A stretch of 10,327 bases of DNA, from contig JAHFGU010000024.1 of NCBI GenBank assembly GCA_023247285.1, forward strand, positions 5,802 through 16,128. The letters are read 5' to 3'. Under the pieces are notes generated by a model. The model worked only from the letters and a program-made list of their open reading frames with translations. It did not search any database and was not told the origin of the DNA. Positions 6,255 to 10,327 of this stretch are shown here, one piece after another (within the stretch, counting starts at the first letter, position 1; each line of letters begins with the position of its first letter). The position numbers and the translations under genes were made by a program. Origin of the DNA: Candidatus Omnitrophota bacterium. Lineage in GTDB: Bacteria > Omnitrophota > Koll11 > Aquiviventales > Aquiviventaceae.

Positions 6255-6959
6255 CTACCGGTGGGCGGCCTTTGGGCGCGCGCCTCCGGCGTGCTCCTGG
6301 GTGCGTTGACCGCGCTGTTCGAGATGCTGCCCGTGTTGCTGCAGGTGTTGGCCCTGAGTCTGCATGCGTTCCCCGCGGTGCTCCCTGCGCTCCCCGCGGT
6401 GCTCCAGCCGTTCGCCGGCCTTCTCGTGGCCGTGCGCCTCGAGCTGTTCGCCGCGGTGCTCCAGCCGCTGCCCTTGATTCTCGAGCCGCTCCCCGCGCTG
6501 CTCGCGGTGCTCCCCGCGATTCTCAACGCGCTCGCCGCGGTGCTCCATGTGCTCGCCGCGGTTGGCCGCCCATTGCGCGCGCTGCTCCGGCGTGGCGCTG
6601 TTCCAGCGCTCGGCGGCGGTGCGGATACGCTCGCGCGCCTCAGGGTGGTTGGCCAGGTAATGGGCGGCGCCGGGATGGTTGGCAAGAAATCGGGCGGCGT
6701 TCGGGTGGTTCGCCAGCTCCTGGGCCAGATGAGGGTGTTGGTCCAGGAATTCCGCAATCTTGGGATGCTGGGCGATGGCCTCCGCTTGGGATGATGTGAG
6801 CGTCCCGTCGAGGCTCATCGCGCCGACGTCCGCGCTGGCTGCGCTGGCGGTGGCGGACGTGTCCGTGGACGCTTCCTCCGCTCTCGCAAGTTGCGCTGAC
6901 CCGACCCCCAAGCCAATCAGGAGCACCGCGCTCATGACGAGCCGTTCTCTCTGTCCCAT
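6255..6959 (-). CDS. Exported low-complexity repeat protein (HP decamers and RGE heptads)
   Basis: 234 aa. The start at 6959 is set by a strong Shine-Dalgarno (AGGAGGGCAG-ATG). Residues 1-27 form a signal peptide (MGQRERLVMSAVLLIGLGVG, then SAQLARA). A Ser/Thr/Ala-rich stretch follows. Next come five His-Pro pairs exactly ten residues apart (65/75/85/95/105; units such as FLANHPGAAH). The last ~100 residues are heptads of the type RGExxEx (RGERVEN, RGEHREQ, RGERLEN...). They run in two blocks of seven and six units with a two-residue phase shift between them. The tail is rich in Arg, Glu, Gln and His, with few hydrophobics. I know no enzyme with this make-up. A periplasmic or surface structural protein, or a His/Glu metal or polyanion binder, is possible. 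It lies between a DoxX-like gene (55 bases upstream) and an LMF-family gene (33 bases downstream) on one strand. Confidence 0.75.
   Translation of the reverse strand: MGQRERLVMSAVLLIGLGVGSAQLARAEEASTDTSATASAASADVGAMSLDGTLTSSQAEAIAQHPKIAEFLDQHPHLAQELANHPNAARFLANHPGAAHYLANHPEARERIRTAAERWNSATPEQRAQWAANRGEHMEHRGERVENRGEHREQRGERLENQGQRLEHRGEQLEAHGHEKAGERLEHRGERREHRGERMQTQGQHLQQHGQHLEQRGQRTQEHAGGARPKAAHR
6291..6560 (-). repeat. Degenerate 21-bp tandem repeat encoding RGE-type heptads
   Basis: About thirteen 21-bp units (read on plus as variants of CTCCCCGCGGTGCTC) encode the heptads of the exported repeat protein. Glycines recur every seven residues, with one break of twelve residues between G177 and G189 of the 234-aa protein, where HEKA-GERLEH replaces the regular unit. 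Several units are close to identical at DNA level, which implies recent slippage or unequal crossing-over. Confidence 0.85.
6642..6773 (-). repeat. 30-bp repeats encoding His-Pro decamers
   Basis: Units IAEFLDQHPH, LAQELANHPN, AARFLANHPG and AAHYLANHPE share Ala, Leu and a terminal His-Pro at fixed ten-residue spacing. The DNA shows the same 30-bp period (GGTGGTTGGCCA-like on plus). They are likely short helices, each capped by HP. Confidence 0.8.
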
Positions 6960-7014
6960 CTGCCCTCCTGCGTTGACCGCCCCTGCTGAGGTCGCCAAGA
7001 CCTGTGATACAAGG

Positions 7015-7428
7015 TTAGGCGCCGGCTTCACGTTTCTTCCCCAGCCATGCGTCGAGGCTCCACGTCCCCGCCCCGTGCGCCGCGAGGAAGAGGAAGATGA
7101 AACAGAGCAGCACGGCGGGCTCGCCGTGGTTCTGGATGGGCCAGAACCCGCCGGGCTGGTGGAATTGAAAGTAGGCGACCGCCATCTCCCCGGACAGCAG
7201 GAAGGCGACGGGCTGCGTCACGAGCCCCAGCAGGATCGCCGCACCCCCGTAGAACTCGAGCACGCCCCCGATCCACATCTGCGACATGAGCGGCGGGTGG
7301 CCGCCGAACTGGGCAGGAACGCCGCCGAACCAATCAAAGAGCTTCATGCCTCCGGCCTGAAGGAACAGCAGCCCCGCAACAACGCGCAGCAGAAAAACCG
7401 CGAGGGATCTTGCCCGCCCCATGTTCAT
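7015..7428 (-). CDS. DoxX-family small integral membrane protein
   Basis: 137 aa with four hydrophobic segments. The N-terminus shows the DoxX pattern: SLAVFLLRVVAGLLFLQAGGMKLF (in pieces: VFLLRVVAGLLFLQAGG then MKLFDWFGG, residues ~12-34). Next come WIGGVLEFYGGAAILLGLVT (the G-LE--GG--L-LGL motif), VAFLLSGEMAVAYF and QNHGEPAVLLCFIFLFLAAHG, ending in a short basic tail. The family is four-helix inner-membrane proteins; some members act as quinone-reducing subunits or with oxidative-stress complexes, most are uncharacterised. The start at 7428 has an excellent AAAGGAG site four to five bases upstream; further in-frame starts lie beyond the Shine-Dalgarno and are unlikely. It is first in a same-strand run with the repeat protein and the LMF-family gene. 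It lies 99 bases downstream of the radical SAM stop, so read-through from that gene is possible. Confidence 0.88.
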   Translation of the reverse strand: MNMGRARSLAVFLLRVVAGLLFLQAGGMKLFDWFGGVPAQFGGHPPLMSQMWIGGVLEFYGGAAILLGLVTQPVAFLLSGEMAVAYFQFHQPGGFWPIQNHGEPAVLLCFIFLFLAAHGAGTWSLDAWLGKKREAGA

Positions 7429-7527
7429 GATTCTCCTTTCTGTCGGAGTGCAGAGAGAACGGGGTCCAACGCCAGACGCGAGCGCCACCAGAGCCCCCTT
7501 GTGTGGAGCCCGGACATAGGTGGAGGT

Positions 7528-9264
7528 TCAATGCTCAACCAGCGCGGCCGGCTCCGGCAGGGGCGCCGGTGCGGGTGTCGGGGGAACGGCGGCGGGCCTG
7601 GGCCGCATCGCCGCATCCGCGGCATCAGCCATGGAGAGCCCGATCTCCACGCGGCAGAGCGCGCGCAGGTAGGAGATCGCCAGCGCGAAAAATCGGCCGT
7701 GCTTGCTCAGGATGTCCCACGCGTAGCGGCCGTAGAAGGCCAGCGGGGTTTCGCGCGGCAGGCCGGGCCGGCGGTCCAGGCGGTACTTCAGGCGGAAGAG
7801 GCCGCCCTCGAGCGGATGGACCTGCTCGATGCGCGCGCAGGCATGGAACGCCAGCAATTTCTCCATCATGTGCCGGGGCGGGAACCCCCACGCCTTGCCC
7901 CGGCGGATCAGCGCCTCGACGTGCTCCGGCGTGTAGTACGCGTCCCAGGCCCTGTGGTAGATCGCCTGCCATTCCCGCCTGGACATTTGCTGATGATCCG
8001 TGGTGACGTGGGCAAGGTCGTAGTTGTTCATGTCCGGGTCCATGGCGACCCCTCGATCATAGAGCGCTCGGTGATCCTGGGAGCCGGGCAGCGGGGTGAG
8101 GATGAAGAACTCCAGCAGATCGATCGGCAGCTCGCGCTGGATGATCTTGATGTCGCGCAGGATGCTCCCGGGCGTGTCCGCCGGGAAGCCCAGGATGTAG
8201 CCGGCCAGGGTCAGCGCGCCGACGCTGTGCCACGCGTCCAGCATGGCGCGGTACTCCTCGATGCGGTTCTGCCGCTTCTGCGCCCCCACGAGCGACTCCG
8301 GGTTGATGTTCTCCAAGCCGATGAACACCCGGTTGACCCCCGCCCGCCCCGCCTTCTGGATAAAACCCGGCACCTTGTGGCTCAGGGTGTCCACCTGGAT
8401 GATGAGCCGGATGGCGCAGCCCTCCGCCTCCCGCAGGTGGATCAGCCGGTCGAGGATAGGCTCCCAGCTGCGGTTCCTGGCGAAGTTGTCGTCGCTGATG
8501 AAGAAGTTGGACACCCCCTGGCGGACGTTGGCCCGCACGATCCGCTCGATGTCATCCGGGCTGCGGACGCGGGACTTCCGGCCCTGCACGTTGATGATGG
8601 TGCAGAAGCTGCACTGGAAGGGGCAGCCGCGTCCGGCGTCGAAGCTGGTCTTCGACCCAGTGCGGCGATGGATGACCTCGGCTGGGAGGAATGGCACCGG
8701 GCTCTTGTCCAGGTCCGGCAGGTCCTTGATATAGTTGTAGAGGGGTTTGAGCTCGTGGCGGAACGCGTCCCGGAGGAGCTCGTCCATGCGGCCCTCCAGC
8801 TCGCCCGCGAAGAGCGACACGCCCAGGTCCACGGCCTCCTGCAAATCCTGCGGCATGGCCGGCAGCATGGACAGGCACCCGCTCACATGGAACCCGCCGA
8901 TGCACACCTGGATGCCCTCGGCGCGCAATTGGCGGGCGAGGTCCATCGCCCGGGGGTACTGGTTGGATTGGACGCCCACCAGCGCCACCAGGCCCCCGGC
9001 GCTCGCCGAGCGGATCATCCGGACGAGCCGCTTGGCCTGGATGCGGGTGTTCGTCTCATCGTACGCGTGCAGGTCGAACTCGACCTCCGGGCCGAGCACC
9101 TGGCGGCGCGCCGCGTCGAGGGTCAGGCCGTAGAGCGTGGCGAGCGTGTTGGAGGGAATCGAGGAGCGGACCCACTGGATGACGTAGCCGTCGTCGTCGT
9201 AATGGGAGGGCTTAATGAGGATGACGCTGAAGACGGACTTGCCTAGCGCGTTCTGAGCCTGCAT
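7528..9264 (-). CDS. B12-binding-type radical SAM protein
   Basis: 578 aa from the ATG at 9264. The N-terminal ~170 residues resemble the Rossmann-like cobalamin-binding fold of such enzymes (FSVILIKPSHYDDDGYVIQW, VALVGVQSNQYPRAMDLARQ, QVCIGGFHVSGC), but the base-off DxHxxG cobalamin motif is not present. The radical SAM core has GRGCPFQCSFC with Cys214, Cys218 and Cys221 for the 4Fe-4S cluster. Further SAM-core blocks are FFISDDNFARN, VFIGLENINPESL and LAGYILGFPADTPGSI. The tail is Pro/Ala-rich (PPTPAPAPLPEPAALVEH) and probably disordered. The family is widespread and of unknown substrate. In-frame ATGs at 9306 and 9348 exist, but the stretch 9264-9306 contains ATA-AAA-TTA codons unlike the rest, and reads as a promoter (9297-9305). 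None of the three starts has a clear Shine-Dalgarno. Confidence 0.87.
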   Translation of the reverse strand: MQAQNALGKSVFSVILIKPSHYDDDGYVIQWVRSSIPSNTLATLYGLTLDAARRQVLGPEVEFDLHAYDETNTRIQAKRLVRMIRSASAGGLVALVGVQSNQYPRAMDLARQLRAEGIQVCIGGFHVSGCLSMLPAMPQDLQEAVDLGVSLFAGELEGRMDELLRDAFRHELKPLYNYIKDLPDLDKSPVPFLPAEVIHRRTGSKTSFDAGRGCPFQCSFCTIINVQGRKSRVRSPDDIERIVRANVRQGVSNFFISDDNFARNRSWEPILDRLIHLREAEGCAIRLIIQVDTLSHKVPGFIQKAGRAGVNRVFIGLENINPESLVGAQKRQNRIEEYRAMLDAWHSVGALTLAGYILGFPADTPGSILRDIKIIQRELPIDLLEFFILTPLPGSQDHRALYDRGVAMDPDMNNYDLAHVTTDHQQMSRREWQAIYHRAWDAYYTPEHVEALIRRGKAWGFPPRHMMEKLLAFHACARIEQVHPLEGGLFRLKYRLDRRPGLPRETPLAFYGRYAWDILSKHGRFFALAISYLRALCRVEIGLSMADAADAAMRPRPAAVPPTPAPAPLPEPAALVEH

Positions 9265-9296
9265 GCGTCTGGTGGAGGGGGTGAGTCGTCGGAGTA

Positions 9297-9305
9297 ATTT
9301 TATCA
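9297..9305 (-). promoter_or_regulatory. Candidate extended -10 promoter for the radical SAM gene
   Basis: TGATAAAAT on the minus strand, identical to the element before the MFS gene, giving a start of transcription near 9290 and a leader of about 26 bases to the ATG at 9264. No strong -35 is seen. A second candidate lies farther up: TTGTCT (9364-9359) and TATTGT (9342-9337) separated by 16 bases, each matching consensus at four of six positions. Confidence 0.4.
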
Positions 9306-9306
9306 T

Positions 9307-9356
9307 GAATGGGGGATCGGTTTCGCTACCAAAACGACAATACCCCATTCCCCCAT
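9307..9356. repeat. Inverted repeat with two pairing registers upstream of the radical SAM gene
   Basis: ATGGGGGA (9309-9316) is an exact inverted copy of TCCCCCAT (9349-9356). Shifted by two, GAATGGGG (9307-9314) is an exact inverted copy of CCCCATTC (9343-9350). The spacer is 28-32 bases. It straddles the upstream candidate promoter and could be an operator, or a stem in a longer transcript. This stretch marks the change from GC-rich to more AT-rich DNA. Confidence 0.4.
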
Positions 9357-9436
9357 CGAGACAAGGGAAGAGATGTGGGGTGCCTCAAACGAAACGTGGG
9401 GCGTGTGTTGAGGGAATTCACGCTGTGGTGCGCCTC
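9357..9436. other. Non-coding spacer between the radical SAM gene and the TA patch
   Basis: No convincing gene is seen here on either strand. An imperfect stem (CCTCAA 9383-9388 with TTGAGG 9408-9413) has no T-run. Base composition is clearly less GC-rich than the region to the left. Confidence 0.5.
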
Positions 9437-9526
9437 TCAGGAAGCCCAGGCACTTTCCAAACGACTCCCCTTACCCAACGCTCGGCGATAGGCCTTGCTG
9501 GACTTCCGCTTATCAATGGGACGCAT
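9437..9526 (-). CDS. Possible 29-aa basic peptide downstream of the antitoxin
   Basis: An ATG at 9526, nine bases after the antitoxin stop (9536-9538), opens a 29-codon frame ending in TGA (9437-9439). GAGG stands six bases upstream. The product is strongly basic (MRPIDKRKSSKAYRRAL, then GKGSRLESAWAS). I recognise no family. It could be a genuine small protein of the TA operon, the remnant of a longer degraded gene, or chance. Confidence 0.3.
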   Translation of the reverse strand: MRPIDKRKSSKAYRRALGKGSRLESAWAS

Positions 9527-9535
9527 ACCTGTCCT

Positions 9536-9754
9536 CTATGAATGCGCCACCCACTGGATATGTCGATGGGACTGCACGCAGTCCCTGAGGTAGAGATTCA
9601 TCAGATTCTGATACGGCACCCCCAAGCGACTCGCCATTGACTTGAAATACTCGACCACATCTGCTCCAAGCCGAATCGTGACCGGCTTCTTGAGCAGTCT
9701 GGCATACGGATTGCGACGGCCCTTCATTTTGGAAAACTCGTATTCTGCTCTCAT
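9536..9754 (-). CDS. CopG/BrnA-type antitoxin (ribbon-helix-helix)
   Basis: 72 aa. The start EYEFSKMKGRRNPYARLLKK followed by PVTIRLGADVVEYFKSMA, GVPYQNLMNLYLRDC matches the CopG-type antitoxin family (Pfam CopG_antitoxin) that is commonly paired with BrnT toxins. The strand KPVTIRL (23-29) would form the DNA-binding ribbon; the two helices follow. Such antitoxins bind their toxin and repress their own operon. The start at 9754 has GGAGG eight bases upstream, and its ATG overlaps the stop of the brnT fragment (ATGA), so the native brnT-antitoxin junction is preserved. The length and motif are complete, so the protein may still fold. Its toxin is broken, leaving it an orphan or free to act on another BrnT. 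DNA here is less GC-rich than the genes at left. Confidence 0.85.
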   Translation of the reverse strand: MRAEYEFSKMKGRRNPYARLLKKPVTIRLGADVVEYFKSMASRLGVPYQNLMNLYLRDCVQSHRHIQWVAHS

Positions 9755-9957
9755 GTGTTGCCCCTCCGATAGGTTGCAGCTTCGTGGCGTGTCGCCTTCC
9801 TCGCCGAAATAATTCTGATGACGGAGTGGGCTTCCCTGACACAATGACACACCACCAAGAGACGCAACTTGAAACTCACTCCGAGCATGATAAAGCGATC
9901 TTCCCGATCTGAATGGTCGGGGTCGAAGAACTCGATCGCGTTCTCATCGTAAAACAC
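9751..9957 (-). pseudogene. brnT: brnT toxin remnant, N-terminal part missing
   Basis: The frame reads VFYDENAIEFFDPDHSDRED, then RFIMLGVSFKLRLLVV, REAHSVIRIISARKATRHEA, TYRRG. This is the C-terminal two-thirds of a BrnT-type ribonuclease toxin (family pattern: TVF-D--A--F-DPDHS--EDR----G-S---RLLVV-H, then IRIISARKAT--E---Y). The usual start, with a W-D--KA--N--KHGV-F-EA-type segment of ~25 residues, is absent. Upstream of TVF the DNA is instead the 3' part of the RelE-type gene in another frame, and a TGA lies 39 codon-frame bases farther up. The first possible start is GTG at 9957, without a ribosome site. Functional toxin is unlikely because the N-terminal part of the fold is missing. Confidence 0.8.
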
Positions 9958-10196
9958 CGTTTGCGCACGTGCGCGATGGTGACGAGCTTCTTGGCGTCAT
10001 GCACTTCGTATAGAATCCGGTAGTCTCCTACCCGAACGCGGTAGTCGCTGTCAGAACCTTCGAGCTTGACGCACCCTGACGGGCGCGGGTTCTCTTCGAG
10101 CGAGAGGATGGCAGCGTCTACCCGACGAATCACCTCATGAGGTAGGCGTTTGAAATCCCGTTGAGCGGACGGAGCTATTTCAACCTGATAAGCCAC
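9876..10196 (-). CDS. RelE/ParE-family toxin with foreign, out-of-frame C-terminus
   Basis: 106 aa, of which the first ~80 are a typical RelE/ParE toxin: YQVEIAPSAQRDFKRLPHEV, ILSLEENPRPSGCVKLEGSD, YRVRVGDYRILYEVHDAKKL, VTIAHVRKR. The family normally ends within ~8 more residues with a pattern such as VRHRxDVYR. Here, immediately after VRKR, the frame runs into brnT DNA in the wrong phase and adds a meaningless Cys/Ser/Thr/Arg tail (CFTMRTRSSSSTPTIQIGKI). In RelE toxins that C-terminal Tyr/Arg segment contributes to mRNA cleavage, so activity is probably lost or changed. The start is GTG at 10196, three bases after the stop of the upstream antitoxin, as expected for a TA pair. It overlaps the brnT remnant by 82 bases. 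Confidence 0.8.
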   Translation of the reverse strand: MAYQVEIAPSAQRDFKRLPHEVIRRVDAAILSLEENPRPSGCVKLEGSDSDYRVRVGDYRILYEVHDAKKLVTIAHVRKRCFTMRTRSSSSTPTIQIGKIALSCSE

Positions 10197-10199
10197 GTC

Positions 10200-10327
10200 T
10201 TATAGTCCAAGGGTCTTGCGGAATTTCCGGTAGGGAATCCGTGCGCCAGGCTCGGAGAGTGACTTCTTGATGGCCTCCAAGTCTCGCCTGTCCTCAATCT
10301 TTTGGAGCAGCTCCAGGTCTTCAATCG
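10200..10327 (-). CDS. Antitoxin of the RelE-type toxin, partial (C-terminal 42 residues)
   Basis: The frame enters from the right edge and ends with TAA at 10200-10202. The visible end (ELLQKIEDRRDLEAIKKSLS, then EPGARIPYRKFRKTLGL) has the familiar RelB/Phd-associated antitoxin tail, with an 'IEDR-DL--I--SL-EPG--IPY----K-LGL' pattern. This C-terminal part normally wraps the toxin and neutralises it; the DNA-binding N-terminus lies outside the window. Only three bases separate it from the toxin's GTG, so the two are translationally coupled. Confidence 0.75.
   Translation of the reverse strand, partial: IEDLELLQKIEDRRDLEAIKKSLSEPGARIPYRKFRKTLGL

Noticed and set aside
6960..7031. 24-residue N-terminal extension of the repeat protein
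   Set aside because: It would overlap the DoxX-like gene and places residues before a clear signal peptide; the ATG at 6959 has AGGAGG.
5028..9246. Very long plus-strand frames opposite the LMF, repeat and radical SAM genes (588 and 828 codons)
   Set aside because: They are antisense shadows kept open by high G+C and biased third positions. Their products are Arg/Pro/Gly/Gln-rich without family motifs, whereas the minus-strand genes have clear signatures.
9263..9541. Plus-strand frames of 92 and 60 codons opposite the radical SAM start and the spacer
   Set aside because: No ribosome site, no family resemblance, and they overlap promoter-like and inverted-repeat sequence.
1..10327. CRISPR arrays, tRNA/rRNA genes, transposases
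   Set aside because: None seen on either strand; the only regular repeats are coding repeats in the exported protein and the sensor coiled coil.

Overview
This window is GC-rich chromosomal bacterial DNA (roughly 65% G+C by eye) up to about position 9300. The last ~1 kb is visibly richer in A+T. No rRNA, tRNA, CRISPR array or intact insertion sequence was seen. The organism cannot be fixed from the sequence. A protein resembling the exosortase-associated TIGR04073 family, a RedB-like thioredoxin-fold protein, a lipase maturation factor homologue and a B12-binding-type radical SAM protein together suggest an uncultured lineage of the PVC/Omnitrophota or deltaproteobacterial sort. That is inference, not a marker-based assignment.

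Layout. (1) 1-369, minus: N-terminal part of an exported TPR protein that runs off the left edge. (2) 522-2996, minus: a compact three-gene run of MFS transporter, class I SAM methyltransferase and a small secreted TIGR04073-like protein. The last two overlap by ATGA. (3) 3150-4723, plus: a two-gene operon with an ATGA overlap, encoding a membrane-anchored RedB/thioredoxin-like protein with a CxC motif and a multi-pass membrane sensor that ends in a coiled coil with no kinase domain. It is preceded by a leader holding a strong intrinsic terminator (3092-3124) and a possible antiterminator. (4) 4755-7428, minus: DoxX-like membrane protein, an exported low-complexity repeat protein (10-residue 'HP' repeats, then heptads), and a lipase maturation factor family membrane protein. 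(5) 7528-9264, minus: a B12-binding-type radical SAM protein. (6) 9437-10327, minus: a damaged toxin-antitoxin patch. It holds the C-terminal end of an antitoxin, a RelE/ParE-type toxin whose last residues are replaced by out-of-frame BrnT sequence, the remaining 3' part of brnT, and an intact CopG/BrnA-type antitoxin. A 29-codon ORF with a good ribosome binding site follows.

The two most unusual pieces are the RelE::BrnT recombination scar and the RedB-like/kinase-less sensor operon behind an attenuator-like leader. The second is the best candidate for an undescribed redox- or ligand-sensing system, but its signal and output cannot be read from sequence. The MFS and radical SAM genes share the 10-mer ATGATAAAAT near their starts, which reads as an extended -10 promoter and argues that the longer start codons are wrong.
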